From: Boseongicola aestuarii
Lineage (GTDB): Bacteria; Pseudomonadota; Alphaproteobacteria; Rhodobacterales; Rhodobacteraceae
Reading direction: 5' to 3'
Length of the DNA: 64,000 bases
Assembly (NCBI RefSeq): GCF_900184815.1
Contig: NZ_FXXQ01000006.1
Span: forward strand, 124,001-188,000
Part shown: one piece after another, positions 1 to 7,519 of the stretch
Layout: the number at the start of each line of letters is the position of its first letter
Position numbering within the stretch: position 1 is the first letter of the stretch
Translations under genes and position numbers: made by a program
Notes under the pieces: generated by a model
What the model was told of the DNA's origin: nothing
Database searches by the model: none
The model's input: the letters and a program-made list of their open reading frames with translations, nothing else

Positions 1-107
1 ACGCCGTTGATTTGCCCGCGGCTCTTGCCCGCGCGGTCGAATTCATTCGCAAGGAACGGCGGCAGGTCTTGCTTGACGTTCGCGTGGCCGCAACGGACAC
101 CTTCTAG
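1..107 (+). CDS. C-terminal end of a probable TPP-dependent enzyme (partial)
   Basis: Only the last 34 codons are inside the window; the frame runs from base 3 to the TAG at 105-107. The residues (a DLPAALARAVEF segment, then QVLLDVRV near the end) resemble the closing helix and strand of acetolactate-synthase-like thiamine-pyrophosphate enzymes, where a D-V-R-V or D-V-x-V strand precedes the terminus. The stop codon directly abuts the ATG of the next gene at 108, so the two are probably co-transcribed. Substrate cannot be inferred from this fragment, and the family call is tentative. Confidence 0.45.
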   Translation, partial: AVDLPAALARAVEFIRKERRQVLLDVRVAATDTF

Positions 108-848
108 ATGACAGTCTTTGACATTCTCCTCGCGATTTCTGCGATTGCGCTTGGCGGCTTCCTCAAAGGCGCGACAGGGGCAGGAGCGCCGGTTGTTGGT
201 GTGCCAATCCTGGCGCTTGCGCTGGGCGTCCAGCATGCGGTCGCGATTTTCGCGGTTCTGAATTTGATGTCCAATGCCTGGCAGGCATGGGCGTATCGTG
301 ACGGATGGGGGTCTTTCAGGTTCGTGGCGAGTTTCGCCATAAGCGGCGCTCTTGGGGCTGCTATGGGCACAGTTCTTCTTGCGTCTTTACCCACCGACAC
401 TCTGATGGGTGGGCTTGCCTGTGTCGTTTTTTTCTATGTTGCCCTCAGGCTACTCAGACCAGATTGGAAAATCCAACGTGGTAGAGCCGAACGTGTCGCC
501 GGGCCCATAGGATTTCTTGGCGGACTTATGCAGGGCGCTGGTGGAATCTCGGCCCCGATCTCGGTCACTTTCCTGAATGCGATGCGCCTTGAGCGGCAGG
601 AATTCATTGCTACGATTTCAATTTTCTTTTTCATGATGTCGATGTTGCAAATCCCAACCCAGATCGCGTTAGGTGTCCTTGACTGGGAGCGGGCGGGAAT
701 GGCGGTATTGGCCGCAATTCCGCTTTTTGGTGCGATGCCACTGGGCGAGAGAGCCGCGAAACACATCTCAAAAGCGGCGTTCGATAAGCTGATTTTGGTT
801 CTTTTGTCCGTCGTCGCGCTACGCCTCGCTTATCAAGCGCTGACTTGA
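108..848 (+). CDS. TauE/SafE-family membrane permease
   Basis: A 246-residue, strongly hydrophobic protein with about eight predicted membrane segments. The N-terminal half has the FLKGATGAGAP glycine-rich motif typical of the TSUP (TauE/SafE) family, and a related GLMQGAGGISAP motif recurs in the second half, showing the internal duplication expected of this family. TSUP members move sulfite, organosulfonates or other small organic anions across the inner membrane. The ATG follows immediately after the upstream TAG, so it is coupled to the TPP enzyme. In this aromatic-acid neighbourhood the substrate may be an organic acid, but that is inference. Confidence 0.85.
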   Translation: MTVFDILLAISAIALGGFLKGATGAGAPVVGVPILALALGVQHAVAIFAVLNLMSNAWQAWAYRDGWGSFRFVASFAISGALGAAMGTVLLASLPTDTLMGGLACVVFFYVALRLLRPDWKIQRGRAERVAGPIGFLGGLMQGAGGISAPISVTFLNAMRLERQEFIATISIFFFMMSMLQIPTQIALGVLDWERAGMAVLAAIPLFGAMPLGERAAKHISKAAFDKLILVLLSVVALRLAYQALT

Positions 849-892
849 GTCGGGTTGTTTGCTGGACAAGATAAACCCAGGGAGGAGACCCA

Positions 893-1687
893 ATGACCGA
901 TACAACCCCCGCCGTAGATCTCGACGCCGCAGAGGCCGAAGTCGATCTGCCTGAAATTGGCGATACTTCCAGATACGACGCGTTGATGCAGGTGATCCGT
1001 AATCGGGTCACAGTCAGAAAATTCGATTCTGAATACGTCGTGCCTGAGGCGCATTTCGAGATGATAATTGAGGCTGCGCGTCACGGCCCCTCGGGTGCCA
1101 ATGCGCAGCCCTGGCAATACATCGTCGTTCGTGACCAAGCTATGAAGCAGCAGATCACGGACTACTTCGTGGCCGAGCAGCGATTTCGTGCAAAAGCCAA
1201 GATGAAGTTCCCAACACCCGATTATCGGGGGCTTGCAACTGCGCCTGGATTTGTCGTGGTTTGTTCTGACATGCGCTGGACTAATGCTTTTCCGGTGCTG
1301 AACGACGGCTCTGATCTTGATCGGATGTATCATGAGAACGCGGAGCGAATCCTTCTGCAATCAATTGCCGCGTCGACGATGTCGGCACATCTTGCTGCTG
1401 CGGCGCTTGGATACAATGTTTGGTGGGTCACGGCGATAGGACAGCAAGAGGCGCAGGACGCGATCCGGCCCTTGCTGGGTATTCCTGACGAAATATCGGT
1501 TCTCGATATCATGCTTTTTGGTCCGGCGGCTGCAGCGCCCTATAAGCGGTGGCGTCGACCACAGGAAGAAATCCTTCATTGGGATACATATAATCCCGAC
1601 CACTTCATGACGGATGAAGAGCTGACCGACTGGATCAAGACGCGGCGCCACAAAGTGATGTACAAGGACGCTTCAAAGATCGACTAG
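893..1687 (+). CDS. Nitroreductase-family FMN oxidoreductase
   Basis: 264 residues, preceded by a clear GGGAGG ribosome-binding site at about 880-885. Residues ~38-50 contain the nitroreductase opening motif R-x-T-V-R-K-F, followed by HGPSGANAQPWQ, the FMN phosphate and ring contact region of the family, and a late GIPDEISVLDIMLFG segment where family members have the G-x-P-x-x-x-x-x-x-x-x-x-x-G motif. Such enzymes use NAD(P)H and FMN to reduce nitro groups, quinones or enones. The ~40-residue N-terminal lead and ~50-residue C-terminal tail make it longer than the ~200-residue minimum. It lies 44 bp after the TSUP gene in the same direction. Substrate unknown. Confidence 0.85.
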   Translation: MTDTTPAVDLDAAEAEVDLPEIGDTSRYDALMQVIRNRVTVRKFDSEYVVPEAHFEMIIEAARHGPSGANAQPWQYIVVRDQAMKQQITDYFVAEQRFRAKAKMKFPTPDYRGLATAPGFVVVCSDMRWTNAFPVLNDGSDLDRMYHENAERILLQSIAASTMSAHLAAAALGYNVWWVTAIGQQEAQDAIRPLLGIPDEISVLDIMLFGPAAAAPYKRWRRPQEEILHWDTYNPDHFMTDEELTDWIKTRRHKVMYKDASKID

Positions 1688-2081
1688 GAGATCACGACGC
1701 CCTTTGTTGGCTTGGCGCTTGCCAGATTTGGTTTCGTCCGCCGGTGTCTTGTTCCGTAGTCCTCACGGCCTCGCGGCATTCGATGTCAATGGGTGTGGTA
1801 AGGGATTTGGTCGTCCATGCAAGGGGCGCTCGTTCGGTTTTTCAACAGATAGGCAAGCGCTCGGTGTCTCGCCGCAAAATAGACTAGGCCTGAAGAAATC
1901 GGGCTAAGCCATGCTGATGATGAGCTGATGCTTGGCGCGCCGTTTGGGCAATTATGTATACAATATCGTAGTAAAATCCGAAAATAACCGCCCCAATCGC
2001 GTTATTGACGTAGAGTTGTATACACTTTATAGATTCGGAAATTGCGGCACGACTGCCCTGATGCCGCAAAAGGGAGGATTT
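1688..2081. other. 394-bp intergenic region upstream of the GntR gene
   Basis: The first ~200 bp hold nothing I can identify; the short open frame at 1704-1907 has no family resemblance and no ribosome-binding site. The last ~130 bp are AT-rich compared with the genes on either side and carry the two TGTATACA palindromes listed separately, so this part is best read as the promoter/operator region of the GntR gene and perhaps of the O-demethylase operon that follows. Confidence 0.6.
1955..2024. promoter_or_regulatory. Two perfect TGTATACA operator-like palindromes
   Basis: The self-complementary octamer TGTATACA occurs at 1955-1962 and again at 2017-2024, 62 bp apart (about six helical turns). 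The first sits in TTATGTATACAATAT, the second in GTTGTATACACTT. FCD-type GntR regulators commonly bind short symmetric sites of the T-x-G-T-x-x-A-C-x-A type, and the gene starting 58 bp downstream encodes one. The same-face spacing suggests cooperative binding or looping and autoregulation. Binding is inferred; the palindromes are directly visible. Confidence 0.6.
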
Positions 2082-2816
2082 ATGGGCGTCTCAGACCGCG
2101 TCACGCAAGTGGAAAAGGCAATCGTTGGTTTGAGGGGGCTCATCCTCTCTGGCGAATTCGATGCCGGCTCGCGCTTGCCTGAGGTCGCGATTTCCGAGCG
2201 TCTTGGAATTTCGCGTACGCCGTTGCGGCAGGCGATGGACCGTCTGGAAGGTGAGGGACTTCTTGAGCGGATCGCCAGCGGAGGATGTCGTGTCGCTCGC
2301 TTCCGGCTTGAAGACATCAACGACGCTATTGAGCTGAGGGGTGTCATTGAGGGTGTTGCCGCGCGTCTGGCCGCCGAACGGGGAGTGTCTGATGAGGTCA
2401 TGCAAGAGGCCCGTGGAACGCTGGCGGTTATCGACAAGGTTGTGGATGATGGCAACTCTATCGATTTTGACTCCTACGTTCGGATGAATGCGCGTTTTCA
2501 CGAGCAGTTGGCAGCCATGCCGGGCAGTGACGTGATACAGCGCGAGATTGAACGGGTCTGCCGAATGCCGCTGGCTTCCCCAAATGCTTTTCTGCGTGGT
2601 CAGGAAGCAATCCCGGACTTCATGGCTTCCCTTGTCCGCGCTCAGGATCAACACCATGCAATCCTTGGCGCAATCGAGGCGCGCGAGGGGACGCGCGCCG
2701 AGGCGTTGATGCGCGAACATGCAAGACTTGCGCGCAAGAATTTCAGTTTTCTAAGAGATGCCGATCCCGGCCTTACAACGCGTATTCCGGGGCTATCCCT
2801 GGTTACCGCCAATTAA
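2082..2816 (+). CDS. GntR-family (FadR/FCD) transcriptional regulator
   Basis: 244 residues from the ATG at 2082, chosen because AGGGAGG lies 4-10 bp upstream and the winged-helix domain begins right after it; the frame is open further upstream, through the palindromes, but that part is not protein-like. Residues ~10-75 are the GntR winged helix (ILSGEFDAGSRLPE, then ERLGISRTPLRQAMDRLEGEG). The remaining ~160 residues are an all-helical FCD ligand domain with the metal-site-type residues of the family (D and H in a F-x-S-Y-V-x-M-N-x-x-F-H stretch and a late E-H-A-R). It is the likely regulator of the O-demethylase/ring-cleavage operon, 22 bp downstream. The effector is probably an aromatic acid or its ring-opened product (inference). 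Confidence 0.9.
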   Translation: MGVSDRVTQVEKAIVGLRGLILSGEFDAGSRLPEVAISERLGISRTPLRQAMDRLEGEGLLERIASGGCRVARFRLEDINDAIELRGVIEGVAARLAAERGVSDEVMQEARGTLAVIDKVVDDGNSIDFDSYVRMNARFHEQLAAMPGSDVIQREIERVCRMPLASPNAFLRGQEAIPDFMASLVRAQDQHHAILGAIEAREGTRAEALMREHARLARKNFSFLRDADPGLTTRIPGLSLVTAN

Positions 2817-2838
2817 TCGAAAATCTAAGGAGTCCATC

Positions 2839-4245
2839 ATGCCCAGCCTTTCAGACGTCATGGCGCAGCACAACAATCCTGTTGAGATGCTGCGTAACTC
2901 GACCATTGGAATGTATGTCTATCCCGTCGTTACGCCGGAGTTCCGCAACTGGCGCACAGAGCAAGAAGCATGGCGCCATTCGGCAGTGCTTTTCGATCAG
3001 AGCCATCATATGGACGAGTTGATCGTTGAAGGTCCTCAGGCAGAAGAATTTCTTGCGTATCATGGCATCAATGCTTTCGGGAATTTCAGTCTGAATCGGG
3101 CCAAGCACTACGTGCCAGTTACGCCCAACGGCCACGTGATCGGGGACCACATCATCTTCCGCGAGCGTGAGGACAAGTTCATTCTTGTGGGGCGCGCGCC
3201 AACCTCGAATTGGCTGATGTTCTGTGCAGCCTACGGCAATTGGAATGTACGGATAAAACATGATCCACGCTCGACCTCGCGTCCTGAGGGTGAGCGTGTC
3301 CTGCGCACGCATTATCGCTATCAGATTCAGGGTCCAGACGCACCAAAAGTGTTTGAAAAGATGAATGGTGGACCGGTGCAGGACATCAAGTTCTTCCATG
3401 TCGACTGGATAAATGTTGGTTCGAAGCGTGTGCAGGCGTTGCGTCACGGAATGTCGGGTGCTCCTGGTCTCGAGATCTGGGGACCTTACGAAGACAAGCA
3501 TTACATCCACTCGACCATCCTGCAGGCCGCGCGCGATGCAGGCGTCGATCTGGTTCAGTGTGGTAGCCGGGCGTATTCGACGAACACACTGGAGTCGGGT
3601 TGGATTCCGTCGCCACTCCCTGGCATTTACACGGGGGACGGTATGCTAGCAGACTACCGCGATTGGGTCGGTTCCGAGATGTACGAGTCTGCGGGAGCTA
3701 TCGGCGGCAGCTTTGTGTCGGATAATATTGAGGATTACTACGTCAACCCGTTTGAGCTTGGGTATGACTTCTATATCGGATGGAAAAAGGACGACTTTAT
3801 CGGGAAGGCCGCACTTCAGAAGATGAAGGAAAGCGGGACCAACCGGAAGAAAGTCACTTTTGAATGGAACAAGGAAGATGTCCTCAAAGTCATCGCCTCG
3901 GCCTTTGACGACGGCATCCCGTACAAGTGGATCGACTTCCCGCAACCCAACTATGCATCATCTTCGGCCGATATGGTCATGCATGGCGACAAAATGGTCG
4001 GGATGTCGATGTTTAATGGGTATTCCTACAATGAGCGTTGCGTCCTTTCTCTGGGCGTTGTCGATCAATCGGTCGAGATCGGCGACGTTCTGACCCTGAA
4101 GTGGGGCGAACCTGACGATACTGCCAAGACTTCGGCGGAAAAGCACCGTCAGGCTGAGATTCGCGTGCGCGTTTCTCCCACGCCTTACGCAAGCGAGGTG
4201 CGGACCGGATACGCCGCTGACAGCTGGCGCACCAAGGCAGCTTGA
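2839..4245 (+). CDS. ligM: THF-dependent aromatic O-demethylase, LigM/DesA family
   Basis: 468 residues from the ATG at 2839, which has TAAGGAG just upstream; the 27 codons open before it overlap the regulator gene. The whole length follows the pattern of Sphingobium SYK-6 LigM (about 470 residues) and DesA: an N-terminal NPVEMLRNS and YVYPVV segment, FDQSHHM, a central LRHGMSGAPGLEIWGPYE, then NTLESGWIPSPLPGIYTGD and SNIEDYYVNP. These are glycine-cleavage-T-fold enzymes that move an aryl O-methyl group to tetrahydrofolate, turning vanillate into protocatechuate, 3-O-methylgallate into gallate, or syringate into 3-O-methylgallate. The MetF-like gene two positions downstream fits recycling of 5-methyl-THF. 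Which methoxy acid is preferred cannot be read from sequence. A DMSP demethylase (DmdA), another member of the fold, is less likely because it is shorter and lacks these motifs. Confidence 0.88.
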   Translation: MPSLSDVMAQHNNPVEMLRNSTIGMYVYPVVTPEFRNWRTEQEAWRHSAVLFDQSHHMDELIVEGPQAEEFLAYHGINAFGNFSLNRAKHYVPVTPNGHVIGDHIIFREREDKFILVGRAPTSNWLMFCAAYGNWNVRIKHDPRSTSRPEGERVLRTHYRYQIQGPDAPKVFEKMNGGPVQDIKFFHVDWINVGSKRVQALRHGMSGAPGLEIWGPYEDKHYIHSTILQAARDAGVDLVQCGSRAYSTNTLESGWIPSPLPGIYTGDGMLADYRDWVGSEMYESAGAIGGSFVSDNIEDYYVNPFELGYDFYIGWKKDDFIGKAALQKMKESGTNRKKVTFEWNKEDVLKVIASAFDDGIPYKWIDFPQPNYASSSADMVMHGDKMVGMSMFNGYSYNERCVLSLGVVDQSVEIGDVLTLKWGEPDDTAKTSAEKHRQAEIRVRVSPTPYASEVRTGYAADSWRTKAA

Positions 4246-4253
4246 TCAACTCA

Positions 4254-4281
4254 GCTCGGCCTCTTTGACAAGGGGCCGAGC
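4254..4281 (+). promoter_or_regulatory. Intercistronic hairpin after the O-demethylase gene
   Basis: GCTCGGCC at 4254-4261 pairs perfectly with GGCCGAGC at 4274-4281 around a 12-base loop. No T-run follows, so it is not a canonical terminator; it more likely stabilises the upstream part of a shared transcript or lets some transcripts end here, giving more demethylase than dioxygenase message. Function is inferred. Confidence 0.5.
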
Positions 4282-4310
4282 CACACGTCCACCAAGGAGT
4301 GTTTCGCCAG

Positions 4311-5273
4311 ATGACCGATCCGATCCAAGATGTTGCCCACCTAGGCCATGTCGAAATGTATACGGACAAGTTTGACGATTCCCTCGATTTCTTCACGCGT
4401 GTCTATGGGCTGAAACTTAGCGGCATCGATGGCGACAGTGCATACCTCAGGGCATGGGATGACTACGAGTTTTGTACCCTCAAACTCACACGTCACCATA
4501 CTACCGGCGTCGGCCACATTGGTTATCGTGTTGTCTCTCCGGAAGCTCTTGAACGCCGCGTGGCGTCAATTGAGGCGAGCGATTACAAGGTCATCGGATG
4601 GATCGACGGAGACCCTAGCCACGGCCGCGCCTTTCGGTTTCAAGACCCTTTCGGCCACGTCTTTGAGCTTTACTGGGAGACGAACCGCTACAAAGCCGAC
4701 GACGCAGATAAGGCGGCTCTGAAAAATATGTCGAGCCGCTTTCATGCGCAGGGAGCCTGCCCGCGACGGATCGACCATCTGAATCTTCTGGCCGATGATG
4801 TAAGCGTCTTTCGCGACTTCATGCAGACCTGCCTTGGCAGCCGAGTGACCGAGCAAATTCAGCTTGATAATGGGCGGCTTGGGGGCTGCTGGTTTACAAT
4901 CAACAACAAGACCTACGATCTGGCCTGTACTGAAGAGCATGGTCGGGGCAACGCCCGGCTGCACCATGTGACTTACGCAATGGATCAACGCGAGGATATC
5001 CTGCGGGCGGCAGATATTTTTCTTGAGAACGGTGTGCATATCGAGACCGGTCCACACAAACACGCGATTCAGGGAACGTTCTTTCTTTATGTATGGGAGC
5101 CTGCTGGCAATCGGGTCGAACTGGCAAATGCAGGTGCGCGGCTGATCCTTGCTCCTGATTGGGAAACTGTCACCTGGACCGAGACAGAACGCAAGAAGGG
5201 TCAGGCCTGGGGACTAAAGACGATCGAGACTTTCCACACTCATGGAACGCCCCCGGTCATGGAGAGCGAATAA
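4311..5273 (+). CDS. VOC-family extradiol (type I) ring-cleavage dioxygenase candidate
   Basis: 320 residues from ATG 4311 (AAGGAG 11 bp upstream; an in-frame GTG at 4299 overlaps that site and is less likely). Two vicinal-oxygen-chelate modules are visible, ~residues 9-125 and ~153-275, the size and layout of catechol 2,3-dioxygenases. The iron triad can be placed in the second module: His156 in RIDHLNLL, His218 or 219 in RLHHVTYAM, and Glu270 in NRVELANAG. His251 and Tyr260 sit where the catalytic His and Tyr of that class occur. It should therefore be an Fe(II) dioxygenase that opens a catecholic ring. Placed between the O-demethylase and the MetF-like gene and upstream of galBCD-type genes, it is the only ring-cleavage candidate here; a gallate or 3-O-methylgallate substrate is inference. 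Its stop overlaps the next start (TAATG). Confidence 0.8.
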   Translation: MTDPIQDVAHLGHVEMYTDKFDDSLDFFTRVYGLKLSGIDGDSAYLRAWDDYEFCTLKLTRHHTTGVGHIGYRVVSPEALERRVASIEASDYKVIGWIDGDPSHGRAFRFQDPFGHVFELYWETNRYKADDADKAALKNMSSRFHAQGACPRRIDHLNLLADDVSVFRDFMQTCLGSRVTEQIQLDNGRLGGCWFTINNKTYDLACTEEHGRGNARLHHVTYAMDQREDILRAADIFLENGVHIETGPHKHAIQGTFFLYVWEPAGNRVELANAGARLILAPDWETVTWTETERKKGQAWGLKTIETFHTHGTPPVMESE

Positions 5274-6202
5274 TGCCCATTCTTCCTTTTCGATCAGCAT
5301 CCACAAGCGCGCCGAACGCCGCCATCGGTCGGGTGCTTGAGGGCTATTCAATCGAGGTGATGCCGAGAACGGCGGCCAAGATCGAGGATTTTCGCGCACT
5401 GCTTCCACAAGGCACGCGGGTCTACATCGCCCACATTGAGGGCACCCCGATCGATGATATGGTCGCAACAGCAAAGCGGCTGAATAGAGACGGATTTGCT
5501 GTAATGCCGCATTTCCCAGCAAGAATTATCAAAGACGAGTCCGAGTTCAGGACTTGGGTCTCGCGCTATCGGGATGAAGCCGGAGTGTCCGAAGCTCTTG
5601 TCTTGGGCGGCAGTCCTGCAAAACCTGCAGGCGCTTTTGACAGCTCGAGACAGCTTTTGGAAACCGGCGCTTTTCAAGAAGCAGGTTTCACCCGGCTGCA
5701 CGTAGCCGGCCACCCTGAAGGAAATCGCGACATCGATCCGGATGGCAGTTCATCAGTCGTTGACGAGGCGCTACGCTGGAAGGCGGAATGGGCGCATACA
5801 AACGGCATCGAGATGGCGATCGTGACCCAGTTTGCCTTTGACGGAGGTGGGGTTATCGCTTGGGCAAAGCGACTTCGGCGGGCCGGAATAGAGCTGCCAA
5901 TTCACCTCGGTGTTGCGGGACCTGCAAAGCTGCAGACTCTGATCAAATTTGCAATCGCATGCGGTGTCGGCCCTTCGCTCACCGTTTTGCAAAAGCGCGC
6001 CAGAGACATCTCCAAGCTCGTCATGCCATTCGAGCCGGACGCGCTACTTACCGAAGTCGCTGATGCTAACGACGAGAGGGGCGCGCCGCTCTTTGAGCGA
6101 ATGCATCTTTTTCCGCTTGGGGGAATAACGACCTCGGCCAACTATGTCGCACGCTATGGTATTACTGCGGAGAATCCCGCTGTGGCAACAGGAGCGACCT
6201 AG
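5273..6202 (+). CDS. metF: Methylenetetrahydrofolate reductase-like protein (MetF-related)
   Basis: 309 residues from the ATG at 5273, one base into the TAA of the dioxygenase gene. The chain is TIM-barrel-like and has MetF landmarks: an early IEVMPRTAAKIEDF, YIAHIEGTP, the G-G-S-P-A motif (LVLGGSPAKP) matching the G-G-D-P region of MetF, AGHPEGNRD, IVTQFAFD and LGVAGPAKL. MetF interconverts 5-methyl- and 5,10-methylene-THF using FAD. Beside a LigM-type demethylase the useful direction is oxidation of methyl-THF, as in SYK-6 where metF neighbours ligM. Several MetF residues are replaced (GGSP for GGDP, for example), so this is a specialised paralogue and not necessarily the biosynthetic enzyme. 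Confidence 0.75.
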   Translation: MPILPFRSASTSAPNAAIGRVLEGYSIEVMPRTAAKIEDFRALLPQGTRVYIAHIEGTPIDDMVATAKRLNRDGFAVMPHFPARIIKDESEFRTWVSRYRDEAGVSEALVLGGSPAKPAGAFDSSRQLLETGAFQEAGFTRLHVAGHPEGNRDIDPDGSSSVVDEALRWKAEWAHTNGIEMAIVTQFAFDGGGVIAWAKRLRRAGIELPIHLGVAGPAKLQTLIKFAIACGVGPSLTVLQKRARDISKLVMPFEPDALLTEVADANDERGAPLFERMHLFPLGGITTSANYVARYGITAENPAVATGAT

Positions 6203-7393
6203 ATGAAGCTTGGTGAAAATATCATTTCCCAGAGTGGGTTGAGCCCCTTCTTTAAGGTAAGCAACGCAGAAGCCGTAGGACTCCAGCCACCAGAAGTGCG
6301 CCGTGGCGATGCCGTGCGAACCTGGGTCCGGTCGCTTTCGGGTTTTCAGAAAGAGGCGCTGGTTGTTTCGGCAAGGTCAGGCCTCATGTGGCGGCTTGTT
6401 TCGGACGAGGGGGCTTATCTCAGTGGCCATGACGCAGCGCCTTGTCCTCTTGCATTTCTGACGACTGGCATGATTGCCAGCTATATGAATGAAATAACAG
6501 CGCTCGCGGACAAACAGAACGTGACCCTGAACCGGCTGCGTCTCATTCAGAATAATTACTATACGATGCACGGTTCTATGCGGAAACGCACGATGATTGG
6601 AGGGGCTTTGCCGGTAGAACTCGAGGTCGAAGTTGATTGCGATCTGGATGAAGCCGCATTGAACGAGCTTTTGATGAATGCAGTTCATGCCTCGCCCCTC
6701 AACGGCTTGATGCGGGGCGTGCTTCCAAGCCTGTTCACACTTACAAAGAATGGCAAGCAAATCGAAGTAGGAGGGGCGACTGCTCTTTCTGGCGGCGTTG
6801 TATATGACCCTGAAGGCGAGGCGCCTGTACCTTTTGACACGGAAGTGGCGTTGATCGAGCGGCGTGGTATTTCGCCTGAGAAAGCCGTTGCAAAAGGTAC
6901 GGCTGCTGCGGCGTCGAGTTTGACGGACGAGCAGGACCGCACGCTGAATCCCGCGGCCATCTGCACGGTTCGAGAAGACGGACTCAAGGAGATCGAACAG
7001 CACCTTTACAGTCCACGCGGCTCCGTTTTCCGCTTTCTGAGTGAAGAGGCCCACACTGCAGGAGCGAAGGGCCGCGCACCGGACGCAGTCAGCTATATCT
7101 CGGCCGGCATTGCCTTTTGTTTCATGACCCAATTCGGTCGAATGGCGTCGATGGAGAAACTTGATCTGCCGCACTATTCGATTGTGCAGGACACCCATTT
7201 CTCGCTTGGTGGCGCATCAGGCGGAACCGGGCGAGCAGGTGAGGCCGACCCTGTCGAAACACATGTCCACCTGCAAACGTCCGAAAGCGATGACATGGCC
7301 CGCGACATGCTTGATGTCTCGGAACGCACTTGCTTCCTGCATGCGTTTTGCCGGACCGATCTTAAGACCCGTCTCAAGGTGACCCGTCTTTGA
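6203..7393 (+). CDS. OsmC-family protein with two OsmC-like modules
   Basis: 396 residues; the ATG at 6203 directly follows the TAG of the MetF-like gene. Two OsmC hallmarks are visible. Near residue ~85, CPLAFLTTGMIASYMNE resembles the conserved P-L-x-x-L-L-x-x-x-x-x-C helix. A late ERTCFLHAFCR resembles the second redox cysteine element. A second helix, FCFMTQFGRMASMEK near residue ~315, suggests a duplicated module, which also explains the length (single OsmC proteins are ~140 residues). OsmC proteins reduce organic hydroperoxides, though some members serve other roles. Its place between metF and the TRAP genes ties it to aromatic catabolism, perhaps as protection from ring-cleavage by-products (inference). 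Confidence 0.6.
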   Translation: MKLGENIISQSGLSPFFKVSNAEAVGLQPPEVRRGDAVRTWVRSLSGFQKEALVVSARSGLMWRLVSDEGAYLSGHDAAPCPLAFLTTGMIASYMNEITALADKQNVTLNRLRLIQNNYYTMHGSMRKRTMIGGALPVELEVEVDCDLDEAALNELLMNAVHASPLNGLMRGVLPSLFTLTKNGKQIEVGGATALSGGVVYDPEGEAPVPFDTEVALIERRGISPEKAVAKGTAAAASSLTDEQDRTLNPAAICTVREDGLKEIEQHLYSPRGSVFRFLSEEAHTAGAKGRAPDAVSYISAGIAFCFMTQFGRMASMEKLDLPHYSIVQDTHFSLGGASGGTGRAGEADPVETHVHLQTSESDDMARDMLDVSERTCFLHAFCRTDLKTRLKVTRL

Positions 7394-7519
7394 GGTGCGA
7401 GAGAGGAGAATGGAATTATCGGGGAGCCTAAATTGCCACTCGCGATTTTCGCAGTATAGTTTTCAACAGCTCTAACGACCGAAGAAATATCGGCAGGAGC
7501 AACCTAATGGGAGGATTAC

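Noticed and set aside
1704-1907. A 67-codon gene after the nitroreductase
   Set aside because: Composition is not protein-like and there is no ribosome-binding site; treated as intergenic.
1932-2081. An extended N-terminus of the GntR regulator
   Set aside because: The extension runs through the two operator palindromes, and a strong ribosome-binding site precedes the ATG at 2082.
2839-4245. Calling the T-fold protein a glycine-cleavage T protein or DMSP demethylase
   Set aside because: The length (~468) and the chain of LigM-specific motifs, plus the aromatic pathway neighbours, fit LigM/DesA much better; GcvT and DmdA are near 370 residues.
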